Positions 46,131-57,949 are shown, numbered from the stretch's first letter. The stretch: DNA of 64,000 bases from Spinacia oleracea (GCF_020520425.1 NC_079491.1:29441449-29505448), one strand, 5' to 3'. A program made the numbers and translations. The notes: generated from the letters alone by a model not told the origin.

Positions 46131-47540
46131 CTATTTATGCATTATTTAGTTCACCTTATTTCTTCAGGACTTTATTACTTATTTCAGATTCAATCAGATC
46201 AGATCAGATCAGATCAGAAAAAGTAAGTGTAGTTTAGATGATGATTATTATTATTTAACGAATATGTCTAGATCAAAACCGGTAAGATCATATCATGTCC
46301 AGATCAGAACCGATTTGTATAGATCATGTGTAAATCATAACTGATATGTCCATATCATAGCTAATTTGTACAGATCATGTCAAGATCAGAACAGATCTAT
46401 ATAGATCATGTCTAGAGTATCGATATGTCCAGATCAAATCATGTTTAGATCATAACCAATCTGTACATATCATCTCTAGATCAGAACCGATATGTGCATA
46501 TCAAAACCGATTGGTACATATCATGGTCATATCAAACCGATATATCCAGATCAGATTTTATCTGTACAGATCATGTCCAGACCAGAACTAATGTATACAA
46601 ATCATGTCCAGACCAGAACCGATATGTGCAGATAATGTCCAAATCAGAACCGATATGTCCAGATATGTACTAATATATTCAAATCTAAATTGATATGTCC
46701 AGATCAGAACTGATATGTCCAGATCATAACTTGTATGATCAGAACAAGTATGATTGATATGTGCAGATCATGTCCAGATCAGAACCTTCATGTCCAGATC
46801 AGAACGATTATGTCTTGATGAGAACTGGTATGTGCAAATCATGTCTAGATAAGAACTGGTATGTACAATTCTTGTCCAAATCAGAACCGATCAGTACAAT
46901 TCATGTCCAAATCAGAACCGATCTGTACATATCATGTCCAGATCATAACTGGTATGCTTAGAACCGGTATGACCAGTATGTGTAGATCATGTTCAGATTA
47001 GATCCTGTGCAAATCATGTCCGGATCAAAACCGATCAGTATACTTCATGTCTAGATAAGAACCGATTTGTACAAATCATGTCCATATCCAAATCTATTTG
47101 TACAGATCTTGTGCAGATCAGAATCCATACATCCAGATCAGAACCGGTGTGCAGTGTCCTAATAATGTCCAAGTTATAACCATTATTTTAAAAACTAATA
47201 TGTCCTGATCATGTCCAAATTAGAACCGATCCATCCAAACCATTTCCATGTCTATCTAATGTATGAAATAGTTAAATAATTACTAAAGTCAAATAAATAA
47301 TTTGTAATTATAACAATAATATAAATTTGTATAAAAATTTACTTTACGTGTAAATCATTCAATTTTAATAATTGTAGTTTTTGTTATTTAAAACTTAATT
47401 TGAAAAATCATATCAAAACAGACCAGATCAAAAAAACAAGTTCAGATCAGATTAGATCAGAAAAAATAAGTTCAAATCAGATTAGATCGAATCAGATCAG
47501 ATCGGACAAGGAGAAATAAGGTGAACTAAACGGGGCCTTA
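46131..47540. mobile_element. Inverted-repeat element filled with a GATCAG/ATGTCCAGATCAGAACC array
   Basis: The left end AAGGCCCTATTTATGCATTA followed by TTTAGTTCACCTTATTTC is matched in inverse at the right by GAAATAAGGTGAACTAAACG followed by GGGCCTTA. Between them (about 46190-47180) a degenerate unit near 30 bases, best read as CATGTCCAGATCAGAACC plus GATATGT, occurs dozens of times. (AGATC)n runs sit near both ends. No coding region. Element class unknown. Confidence 0.75.
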
Positions 47541-47642
47541 GTTCACGTTATTTCATGACCTTATTACTTATTTCAGATCTTATCATATTAGTTAAAAAAA
47601 AAAAGAGTTCAGATCAAATCAGATCAAATGATGATTATTATT
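47541..47642. repeat. Second truncated copy of the left end of the GATCAG element
   Basis: TTAGTTCACGTTATTTCATG, CTTATTACTTATTTCAGATC and GATGATTATTATTA repeat the left-end sequence at 46149-46255 directly after the right end of the full element. Confidence 0.75.
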
Positions 47643-49436
47643 AGAAATATTTTATATTTGCTACCTTAAAGATACAATACTTTTGTATTAACTATCTAAT
47701 GAAAATTTTATTGTAATTTACTACCTTAAATATGTTTTTGTTTTCGAATCGCTACCACTTTACCGTTTTCTCGTTTTATAATTAGGAAATTTTGTGAAAC
47801 ACTACCTTTAAGTTTAGTGGTTTTGTGAATTGCTACCTTATACAAACTTTTTTTTAAAAATTTAACTACCTTATAAGTTTGGTTTGTTTGACTAACACTA
47901 CCATTTGACTTTGGACATAGTTAATTACGATTTATTAGTCAAAATTTCAATCAACATGCTCTTAAGACTTCAATAATATGAGCAAATAAACTATTATCCG
48001 TGCTTCATATAATTATATTACGACAATGAGAATGTGGAAAAAGTTAATTTTGATATTTAAGATTAAATATAGAGTTCTTACTAAAGAAAGTATATGGCTA
48101 GGGGGCTCATTTTGTTATATTAGTTAAAAAATGGCCTATAAAATGTTTGAGACAACCTTGTTAAATACATTTAACCAATAGTTAACTTTTGTTATGCATA
48201 TCCGTATTCTTTATGTAGCACAAATTCTTAAAAATGTATGATAGTATTATAATAATATAATTGATAGTCCAAGCTAAACTATTTTAAGATTTTCTATATC
48301 AAAGGAACGTTCGAAAATATCCGTACTTAGTATATGACACAATTTCTAAACGAAACTTGATAGTACTTACAATTAATAATTATTTATGTTATAAGATAGG
48401 CAAATCAGATAACGACATTTGTCATCTCTACATCGATTTGCCTCTCTTTTTAGTGTAGTACGGAGCATATATAGATTTAAATTAAGAAATTGACATGAGT
48501 AAATAAGTAATTCGTAGTATAATAAATTATTACCATAAGTAATTAGAAGATTTTGGGTAAAAAATATACAAAGTATATTAATTACTTTATCATTGGTTAG
48601 TTACCAATATTATAAAAGAGGCAAATTAGAGCGGCATTTGTTCAGCTCCACATCAATTTGCCTCTCTTTTAGAATAGTACTCCGTATACATATGTTTGTT
48701 AAAAATCGACTAAAATAAGTCAATTTATTGGCATAAATTATTTGGAGGAGATTTTTTAAGCAGAGAGGACTACATATTAGTCGCGCATCATTTTTTTTGT
48801 TTACCATTTCTTCCATTTTTTTTTGGGATAAACCACTTTTATTTTCATGGTTGTTAGTAAATAAATTCAACTATTAATATCGAAATTATCAATTAGTAAA
48901 AATTATTTTGAAAAAAGGTAGTATTATGTAAGTATTTAGACATATCCAAAAAAATTCTACAGAGCACATGACTATGTTCATCATAAAGTATTAATAATCA
49001 TAAAAAAAAAAACAAAAAACAGAAAATGTAGTGTTATATGCGAATATTATAGCTAGTGTAAACTTAAATAGTTGCATCTAAAAAATGTAGGAATTGCGTA
49101 GTAAAGTAGTAGATAGATTAGATTTCACAACAATTTCTCATGTTTAATGAAGCTACATAATTATTTTTTTAACGTAGTACAAAATGGTGGTGATAATTAT
49201 CGATTTTAGTTGCTAAATATACTACGTATAAAATAGTACAATCAATGACGGTTATATTACCGCATTTAATTGTTAGAATATTATAGAGTACTATTGTAAT
49301 TTTTTTTCATACATCTTATTCCTTGATTGATTTTCCATTTCATTTGTATTCGAATTATGTAAATACTAAATACAAATAATTAGACCGCTCTTAAATTTTT
49401 ATGAAAATCATACTACGTACTCCATATAATGGATTA
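47643..49436. other. AT-rich intergenic DNA with short hairpin repeats
   Basis: Two related segments, 48388-48460 and 48612-48685, share GGCAAAT..., GACATTTGTCA or GGCATTTGTTCA, and ATTTGCCTCTCTTTT. The second is a clear hairpin with AAAAGAGGCAAATT facing AATTTGCCTCTCTTTT. A related segment surrounds 49920-50250. No gene seen. Confidence 0.5.
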
Positions 49437-49702
49437 AAGCTCCGTTCTATTGGACTTATTTTGACTGAACTTATATTATCTGAACTTATCTGTATTTAAC
49501 TGAGCTTATCTGAACTTAACTGAAATTATCTGAACTTATTTTATCTGGAAAAAAACTTATTTTGTCTGAAATAGACTTATTTGTGTGTGAAAATGTCTGA
49601 ATTTTTTTTATTTTTGCTGAACTTAACTTATCTAAACTTAATGAACTTATCTGAACTTATTTTGTCTGAAATAAGTCAAAATAAGTCGAACAGAATAGGG
49701 CC
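49437..49702. mobile_element. Inverted-repeat element built from CTGAACTTAT repeats (266 bp)
   Basis: The left end GCTCCGTTCTATTGGACTTA followed by TTTTGACT faces the right end AGTCAAAATAAGTCGAACAG followed by AATAGGGCC. In between, (C)TGAACTTAT(C) recurs at least nine times. It looks like a non-autonomous DNA transposon; I could not settle its target duplication. Confidence 0.75.
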
Positions 49703-49946
49703 TAATTTTTATATAAAGATAATCTTATATTGGTTATATTTGTTACCATGTAGTAAAGATATATAATTAAAAAGATATTCCCTATGTATAGAATGAAATC
49801 TTTTTTATTTTGAGGAAAGGAGAATCAATTTTTTTTTTGAGGTAAAAGTTAACAAAAATAATTATAGAATCAAGTATTTTACTTTTTTTTAATAATTTTT
49901 TTAATATCTATAAGAGAGACCAATGAATGAGTGACATTTGTCATCA

Positions 49947-50202
49947 ATATATGGTTTATACACCCGTATTGTGCACCCTGTTTTACAAAGAACATATAGT
50001 TCAAATACAAAGAACATATTGTTCATACACAAAGAACATATAGCCAATGAACATATAGTTCAAATCAATAGAACATATAGTTTAAATATTTCACTAATAC
50101 ATGTACATTGATATCGTTTTCAATGTTCATTAGATTTTTCAATAAATGTTCAATAGGGTGCACAATGAGCACTGTGCACCCGGGTGTATAATCCAAATTG
50201 CG
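49947..50202. mobile_element. MULE-like MITE with AAAGAACATATAG repeats (256 bp)
   Basis: The ends ATATATGGTTTATACACCCG and GGGTGTATAATCCAAATTGC are inverted, with GTGCACCC just inside each. ATTTGTCATCA flanks both sides (49936-49946, 50203-50213), an 11-bp direct repeat. Inside, AAAGAACATATAGTTCAAAT-type phrases repeat about five times. The flanking DNA belongs to the hairpin repeat seen at 48388, so the direct repeat could in part reflect that repeat's own structure. Confidence 0.7.
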
Positions 50203-50213
50203 ATTTGTCATCA

Positions 50214-50575
50214 CCACATTGATTTTCTCTTTTTTAGTATAATATATATAGATAGAAGATTTATAACATTACGATATTTATGTATATAGTGTGAAATTAA
50301 AGAATTTTAAATTTTAAATTTATGAAAAGTATCAAAAGTCTTGGTGTAATAAGAATTGGAGGAAATAATTTATTTGTAACGATTTATCATCCATTTGATC
50401 AAGTAGTATTGAAAATTGGGGTTTATCTTGGGAATAATAGGAGTGGGCGAGTGGGGGCGGTGACGAACGCAGATCTTACTCTGTCTTGTGGTGTATCTCT
50501 TTATCACCCACACCGGAACCTCTATTTACCGATTTTCTCTCTCATTAGTTAAAACTTCGATTTTGTTCGCCGAAA
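50214..50575 (+). promoter_or_regulatory. Presumed promoter and 5' UTR of UEV1
   Basis: AT-rich sequence changing to a mixed leader with CT-rich TTTACCGATTTTCTCTCTC at 50526-50544, typical of plant 5' UTRs. TATATAGTGTG at 50283 is a candidate TATA element far upstream. No strong core promoter. Confidence 0.35.
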
Positions 50576-53500
50576 ATGACGATCGGCTCCGGTGGATCAA
50601 GCGTCGTGGGTAGGATGTTAATTAATTTGTTTATCTTTTGATTCATTAGCTATTTGTTCACTTATCGTTAAAGTTATTGAATACTTAGCTCTCTTATTTA
50701 TCGTTAAATTTAAGTTTACTATCCTTGTTTCCTGAATTGAGTGTGTTTTGATGTTAGTTCTTATAGATTCAACATTTGAGCTTACTGCAGCTCATAAACT
50801 TTAGCGTTTTATTGAATTCCGATTTTAAACTTAGGGTTTGTTTCTTTTGTTTCAATTTCAGATTATCGTAGGTTGTTCACTTCTTGTTTCTTGTTCGGCT
50901 GTTTCAAGATGTTGTCTTTGTCAATTTTAAGGATCATTATTGATAGGGCTTATATTTCCCACCCCATCAATATACAAAACTCTTATTTGCAAAACAAGGA
51001 AATTCAAATGTGAATCGGAGGGTTATAAAAGTTATATAACGTGCATGGTACAGTCAAGGAAATGCTGATTTCAGGGTTGGAAGGTCTAAGGTAGGCTGAT
51101 TTCAGTAATAAACATGCTGTAAGGCATTAGGGTTAGATATGTGAACACTAATTCTGAACATCGTCATACTTTTTGAAATGTTAGTTTTTTTGGTCCCTAT
51201 GTGAGTTCTAAATTGCTGTTTGGAGTAGTTTAGTGTTAAAGGGGATGAATCTAGTCATCGCCCAACTAAGGTGGTGATTGGTGAGGAGCATTGCAAGTTT
51301 CGAACCCTCTACATTTTTCAGAGGAGGCCTAAGGCCCTGAAATGATGCTCAATGCATTTTGTTCCTGGTTAGTAAAGTCTTTAAAATCGAGAATTTTAGT
51401 GAGTGGCATGTAATCCTTTTGGTTGCAATTTATGCTAAGGCATTTTTGAATGCGTAGCCATCCAATTTTCTTGACAATTTGATTGATTCTCCACATTTTC
51501 TCTTTCAGCGATAGTTTGTCTTATGCTTTGTATAAAATCCATGAGCATTTTTGGAATGAATCGTACTGTGTATTTGGAATCATGGATAGAGTACTACTGA
51601 GGGAAAGGGAGCTAAAAATAAAAGTTACTCGGGGGAGAGTGAATGGGGGAGAATTGGAGGTACTCATTTGCCTTCCCATTTTTAACTCAAATTATTCCAA
51701 TGTTGGAAACATTTCGAAAGAAAATGCAAACTCTCATTTCCCTCCCTCCCTCCCTTCCCTTCCCTTCCCTTCCCTTTCTTTTTTCTTTCTTCTCCTCCCC
51801 TTCGTTTCCTTCCATAATAGCTACCCAAACACAGGGTTAATTCATTTGTGAGATTCCTTTGGATGAAATTCATGCCCTGGATTCTCTAACAGCATACTCA
51901 TCATTTTTTTCTTAATTATTTCCAATTGACTCTTCTCGTTCTCTCTTGCAAGAAAGGGTTTGTCTGCATTTTTCTGTATATTGGCTACTTTTATTTCCTT
52001 TTAGTTGAATTTCATGTAAAACTGCACTTGAACTACATTATGTAGGCATGTAGAATGTATAGTTGTATACTCAATCATACTTTTACTGATGTGGTCATAC
52101 AGTTCCCAGAAACTTCAGGTTGCTGGAAGAACTTGAACGTGGTGAAAAAGGAATTGGAGATGGGAGCGTCAGCTATGGTATGGATGATGGTGATGACATC
52201 TACATGCGTTCTTGGACGGGTACTATAATTGGCCCTCATAATGTGAGTTGTGCTTTACTTGTCACTATATGCTCTTTTTGTAAGAGTGTGTCTAATTTCT
52301 GAGTAGAACGTGGTGTTCATGATGTTCTCTTAAGTCGTTTCATCACTGAGAAATTATTGCAGAACTATGTTGTTCATACATGGATTTAAGTGTCATGTCC
52401 GACACTACTGTCGGAGGATGCTACACTCAGGCACGGAGACACGGTCAAATAGGTGTCTTAACTAGTTCTTTAGACACGACTATCCTATAAAGGTTCAAAA
52501 AGAATCTCACCCCATATTATTTTAATGGTTTTTTCATGAAATACCCCTGACTTTTGGCGTAATTCACCAAATGCCCCTCGACTTTCAATAATACATATAA
52601 ATATCCCTAAAACAAAACTCCATACCCCATATACACTTACTTTTAACGTGCCGTTAGTGCTCCGTTAGCCCAAATTTCAAATTCACCAAATACTCCTATT
52701 CTTAAACTCATTTCACTTTATACCTCTATTCGGAAACTTAATTCACCAAATACTCATATGTTTAAAGTACCCATTTTGATTCTCAACGGCTAGATTTTGT
52801 GTTTATAAAAGTAGCCGTTGGTTATTTATTGCATATAAATACCCTTGTTTTGCATGGCAGTTCATGTGGTTGAGCAATTATTGTGTTAATTTCTTAAGAT
52901 TTTGTCATGAGTTCTCTCTTGGGATAAAGAGAAGTGTTAGCATGTATCCCAAACAGTACAACACCTTAGATAACCGATTTGATAGTGAAAACCTACAGAT
53001 TAAGATTCAGTCGATCTTGCTGACAAAATCTATTCAAACCTGTAGATTAAGGTTAAGTCGATCTTGCTGACAAAATCTATTCAAACCTATAGATCTTGTA
53101 GGAGTCCTAAGTTTCTTCAAGTACTCAGTTGCTAAAGATTCATGCTAACTGCGCTCAAGTAATGACAAACTAGGAATTGTTAATAGGAAACTGATTTATG
53201 CATCCTATTCCATTCGCCTCAAGTAATGATACACCGTCCGTATTTGGTTGTTAGTAAATGACCCTCTCATTTGGGGTGGATCCTCGAGATCAAGTAGGCT
53301 AGCCACGGTGCTAGCATGAACCACCTTATACCCAACTGTGTTCCCTACCCGAGTGTTATTTATTTGGGTTAATCGCATGAAATTCAGATGGGTCGCTGCC
53401 TTTCATTCAGTTTTTTGCTATTTATTTGGCTTTTCATTTAGTTTTCTGCTATTTATTTGTTTTTTGTCTACTGTCCAACAAGTAATGGCAATAGACTTTT

Positions 53501-55262
53501 TTGTTGAAGTGGTTGTGATTGATGATCGATATTTTCTACATACAGCCAACATTAAGAAAGAAGAAAAAGAGTACGAATGTGATTATTGCTTCATGATTAT
53601 GTTTGCCATTGAATGATTGTATTTTCTTTTTCACCATGCAAAACATGGTTATGTATATGCAAAGAATAACCAACGGCTACTTTTTCAAACACAAAACTAG
53701 CCGATGAGCATCAAAATGGGTACTTTAAACATATGAGTATTTGGTGAATTAAGTTTTTGAATGAGGGTATTTAGTGAAATAAGTTTAAAAATAAAATAGG
53801 GGTATTTGGTGAATTTGAAATATGGGTTAACGGAGCACTAACGGTCGTTAAAAGTAAGGGTATCTGGGGTATTAAGTTTTGTTTTAGGGGTATTTTATGT
53901 ATTATTGAAAGTCGATTGCCATTTGGTGAATTACGCCAAAACTCAGGGGTATTTCATGAAAAGACCGTTATTTTAATATATAAAAAGAAAAAGAAGAGGA
54001 AGGCACTAAGCCACTAAGTTACATAACTTTTAAGTTTTTTATTTTACTAAGAACTTTCTGATCCGAGTAACATGCGGTAAGACTAATTTATTAATCAACT
54101 ATGCTTTATCTTCATCTTGGATACCAAAAATTCAACTTTTTTTTTTTCTCTTTTTCTTTCTCCAATCTCGACACTTGATTTCGGATCCGTTTTCCGACAC
54201 GGGTGTCGACACTTCCTTGGACACCTATAGAGTGTTATGTCGTGTCGACACCCGACTTTCCCAGTCAACCAGGATGTCAGAGTAACATAGCTGCAAAATG
54301 TTAAATATTCAAGAATCATGTAACTTCTTTCGCTATTATATACTACATCTGTCCACTAATTTCTACTCTCTGCCCTCTTTCTTGAGTCTTCTTTCATATA
54401 GGGCTGGGTAATGGGAGTATATTGTTGCTAGATGCAAACTGTTGGTATCTGCTATGGTGATAAATAATTCCAAATGGCACATAAGCTGTACGTTGTAGTT
54501 AGGTTTTTTGTAAAATTAAGTTGAAGATTCATTTTGGTTCTGTAGCAGAGCGTACATGAAGGCCGTATCTATCAGTTGAAGCTCTTCTGTGACAAGGATT
54601 ATCCAGAGAAACCTCCAAGTGCCCGCTTCCACACACGGGTTAACATGACTTGTGTGAATCCTGAGACTGGAATGGTAATGTTCTTGACTTCTTCCTAACT
54701 AACTTGGGCAAATGTGCTGTTTAGTCTTCATACTATTTATTTTCAGTCTGTTGAGGATGCCAACATAAGAAGCATGTTAATCTATTGAGGATATCATATG
54801 TTCCTTGCAGCTAGGAGAGTGAGGGATTATCATATGTTTCTTATAGAGGAATAAGTTAAATATCTGCCTGTGTCTATATTGGTGGTGCTGTTTAAGTCCA
54901 CTAATTGATTTTTGATGTGTAAAAATGTTTTGGACTCGAATTATTAGTTTATAGGTGAAAGTTATCTATTTGTGAATCTCAATGAGATAAGCAGGTATTA
55001 TGTTGTCGTATAGAGAGCTTATTTCATGCTGAAGTAGAATGATATTATTTCAATGAGTGTTAAACTGTGTGATCTTTGATGTGATAGTTTATGTCTTGAC
55101 AAGCAACATGTTGGGTGGCAGGTTGAACCAAAGAAGTTTGGGATGTTGGCGAATTGGCAGAGAGAGTTCACCATGGAGGACATCCTGAGTCAGCTGAGGA
55201 AAGAAATGGCTGCACCCCACAACCGAAAACTTGTTCAACCTCCAGAAGGAACCTATTTCTAG
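50576..55262 (+). CDS. UEV1: Ubiquitin-conjugating enzyme E2 variant 1 (UEV1C/D, MMS2-like)
   Basis: Four exons: 50576-50609, 52103-52242, 54549-54674 and 55122-55262, all with GT-AG borders, together 146 residues. The protein begins [20 protein letters not shown] and contains [36 protein letters not shown] and [20 protein letters not shown], and ends [11 protein letters not shown]. This is nearly the known plant UEV1C/D proteins over their whole length. UEVs keep the E2 fold but lack the active-site Cys. They bind UBC13-type E2s so that Lys63-linked ubiquitin chains are made, for DNA-damage tolerance and signalling. No catalytic Cys is expected and none sits at the usual HPN-type site. The very short first exon ends after VVV (phase 1), as in relatives. 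Introns 1 and 2 are long; intron 2 carries a MULE-like element. Confidence 0.97.
51738..51802. repeat. Polypyrimidine tract in UEV1 intron 1
   Basis: CCCTCC and CCCTT repeats followed by CTTTCTTCTCCTCCCC; mirror-like and almost purely C/T. It can form triplex DNA in principle. Open frames here (51483-51873) are by-products. Confidence 0.85.
52527..53967. mobile_element. Mutator-like element with about 335-bp terminal inverted repeats in UEV1 intron 2
   Basis: Left arm 52527 to about 52862 and right arm about 53632-53967 are reverse complements with scattered changes. Shared phrases include TTTCATGAAATACCCCTGA, GTTAGTGCTCCGTTA, ACTCATATGTTTAAAGTACC and AGTAGCCGTTGGTTATT. TTATTTTAAT flanks both sides (52517-52526, 53968-53977), a 10-bp target duplication in the Mutator range (9-11). 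The middle (about 52863-53631) has an imperfect duplication near 53000-53090 and no recognised transposase. Confidence 0.9.
52998..53092. repeat. Tandem duplication inside the Mutator-like element
   Basis: AGTCGATCTTGCTGACAAAA followed by TCTATTCAAACCT occurs twice, about 48 bases apart, each preceded by AGATTAAG. Confidence 0.8.
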
Positions 55263-55785
55263 GTGCGAAGGCTTAAAACGACAGGAGTCTTTTATAAGGT
55301 TATATAATTCAGTATATATTTTAATTATGATATGGAAGTCTTTGAAGGAAAAAGATCCAATACTGTTTTCTTATACATATTGTTGAATCTTCCTTCTACA
55401 ATGTGTTTGTAAGAGAAAGTAAAACTTGAGACCTGAAACACGGACCCCCTTGTTGGATGATATACGCTGAATTATCTCTATTATTTTGGATGATATACGC
55501 TGAATTATCTCTATTATTTTGGATGATATAGAATTTGACTGATTGGTAATTCGATTCCATAACCAAATAAATTAATTGACTCCATAATATGCCGAATAAA
55601 GGGAGAAAAAACTAAAATTGGTCTTGGGTAGAGGATAGTGTACGTCATGGAGTGTGAATACCCTGTCGAATACATACTCCCCAAGTTCTAATCTCCGTAC
55701 TTCGTGTGATGGGTTGATGTTGGATGTATTGGGAAAACAACTTAAAGCTTATGGAGTACTGACGTACTGTACTTCATACGGAGTA
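55263..55785 (+). other. UEV1 3' flank
   Basis: The 3' UTR begins at 55263. Near 55455-55530 the unit TTGGATGATATACGCTGAAT followed by TATCTCTATTAT occurs twice, with a third partial copy. No gene. Confidence 0.6.
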
Positions 55786-55788
55786 TTA

Positions 55789-56166
55789 GAGCATCAATTA
55801 TAAAGGTCACTCTTATTTACCCACTCTTAATCTCTCTCTTCATCCACCTCATCACCCTCTCCTAATAAGAGTTATCTCTCAAAAAATCCAAGAAATAACA
55901 ATCTCTTAGTTATTCCCTCTCAAACACCTTTTACCTGCATTTATTTTTATTATTTTTTAACAAAAATGTCAAAAACAAATAAAATATTCCCACAATCATC
56001 CATCTCACCCCACTCTTATTTCTAAGAGTTACCTCTTATTTAGAGGATGTCTTAATCAACCTCTAAATAAGAGGTAGCTAAGAGTTAGCTCTTTTTTATT
56101 AAGAGCTAACTCTTAAAATTTCTCTCTCTTTAAGAGTGGGCTAAGAGTACATTACCATTGATGCTC
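55789..56166. mobile_element. Tourist-like MITE (378 bp)
   Basis: GAGCATCAATTATAAAGGTC and its right partner ATTACCATTGATGCTC are flanked by TTA (55786-55788, 56167-56169). Arms rich in ACTCTTA/TAAGAGT suggest a long hairpin. Confidence 0.85.
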
Positions 56167-56245
56167 TTAGATATTCCCTCGGTTTCACAAATATGATTAT
56201 GCCTCACTTCTTACAAAGTTACGAGCGTCGCTAAGATACTTTGGG

Positions 56246-56425
56246 AGATCCTACTACATGTACACCTAGTGTACAAGACATCTTGTACATCATGCTTTTC
56301 TATTGGTTGAAATGATATATTTATTGTCCTTCATTTTCATTTTTTAGTGGGTTTGAGATGTGTCAACAAATTAATGGTGGTGTACAAGAGAATCTTGTAC
56401 ACTAGATATACATGTAGCATTTTCC
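56246..56425. mobile_element. Small MULE-type MITE (180 bp) with a 9-bp target duplication
   Basis: TACTTTGGG flanks both sides (56237-56245, 56426-56434). Inverted ends: CTACATGTACACCTAGTGTA and CAAG at the left, CTTG and TACACTAGATATACATGTAG at the right. It landed in sequence that itself looks like a decayed Stowaway (CCCTCGGTTTCACAAATATG at 56176). Confidence 0.82.
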
Positions 56426-57763
56426 TACTTTGGGCCTGTGCAGTTTTATTAAATTGGGCATTTTTTCACGATTCAACCTTATAGAAATATTAAATAAACA
56501 TTATTACGAGATCGATTTTGATTCTATTGACTGTCTTTTGGGATTTTAATAGCACTTGAAAACCAAATTTTCCTATTAACATCATCACCTATATTTCAAA
56601 AAATCTCTACTCCTTATATTACGCAAATATGATGCAGGGGTGTGCACGGTGTTCTTGGTGCACTGGTGTCCAAACGACAGACAATAAATATACAACGTGG
56701 ATATCTTGTTGAATCCGGAGAAGAAAAGAACAAACTTTGTTTTTTTGATAAAAAAAAGAACAAACATTGTTCTTTTGTTAAAAAAAAGAACAATGACTGC
56801 TCTGTCCCTTTTTTTTCGTTCTTTTGTTTTTCACTCTATTTTTCTGGTATATATACCTTTTTTTTTTTTTTTGTAATTTTCGAATCAGAATTTGTGAAGA
56901 GGAGAGAGAAAAACTATGGAAAGGAGAGAGAAACTGTGAAGAGGAGAGAGAAAGTAATGGAAAATTCTCAGATATTGGTTGTTTTTTCTACTTCAATATC
57001 AAATTTTTTAGATTCTTCTTCTTCAAATTTGAATTCCTCTGCTAATAATCCAATTTGTGAAGGTAATTTTTCAATTTTTTAAAAACGAATTCCTTATTTA
57101 TGATAGATTTTGATTTTGATTTCGATGTTCATTATTTTGATCATTTCAATATATTTTGATTTTTTTGATCATTTCGATTTCTGCATTTCTCAATAACTTT
57201 GATTAATGTATTTTGATTCTATATTTTGATGATTTTGATAATTAATGTATCTTGATTATATATTTCTGATGATTTTGATTTCTGTTCTTTTTTCGATTTT
57301 ATATGTTCTTTTAGTCTTATCTTTTGTTCTTTTATATATTGGTTCTCATATATGTATTAAGAGATTGTAATAATGCAGAAAATAATTATTGAACATGTTG
57401 TTCTTTTTTGCTTTAACTTGTTGTTCTTTTATGCTTTAGTTTGTTGTTCTTTTATGCTTTAGCTTGTTGTTCTTTTTTGCTTTAGCTTGTTGTTCTTTTG
57501 ATATTACACACTTCAGATCAAATTGTTCTTTTACCATTTTTGTTGTTCTTTTATCTTTTATCTTATTCTTTTTTCACATGGTTAAAATAAGTGTTCTACA
57601 TGATATGTTCTTTTCTGTTATTTATAATGTTCTTTTTCTTTACTTTATTATGTTCTTTTATGCTCTATTGTTGTTCGTTTTTTTATTGGTAATGTTGTTT
57701 TACATGGTTAAAATAAGTGTTCTACATGATATATTCTTTTCTGTATTTATAATGTTCTTTTAT

Positions 57764-57949
57764 TTATAATGTTCTTAGAGGTTCATCCTCTTTTTGTTCT
57801 TTTGAGGAATTGCTCTGTTTATTCAGCCTCTCTTCTTGTTCTTTCAGCTGTTTTTGAAGATTTAACATCATTTGTTTTTTGTCAAGTAAAAGCTTCCTTT
57901 GCTCTTCAATACTGTACTTTTTGAAAAAAGAACAAACATAAAAGAACAT
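57764..57949 (-). other. Charged coiled-coil open frame inside the TGTTCTTTT element
   Basis: 62 codons including SIEEQRKLLLDKKQMMLNLQ and KQLKEQEERLNKQSN, a strongly heptad-like Leu/Lys/Glu sequence unlike the low-complexity frames around it. It may be a remnant exon of a transposase or captured gene. No homologue recognised; it may also be chance. Confidence 0.35.

Noticed and set aside
46190-47180. A CRISPR-like array of short repeats
   Set aside because: Units are degenerate and contiguous without unique spacers, in a eukaryotic genome, inside an inverted-repeat element.
51483-51873. Open frames in UEV1 intron 1
   Set aside because: They cross a polypyrimidine tract inside a verified intron.
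56642-57082. Plus-strand 146-codon frame in the TGTTCTTTT element
   Set aside because: Low-complexity Phe/Lys/Asn sequence starting in the terminal repeat; no domain.
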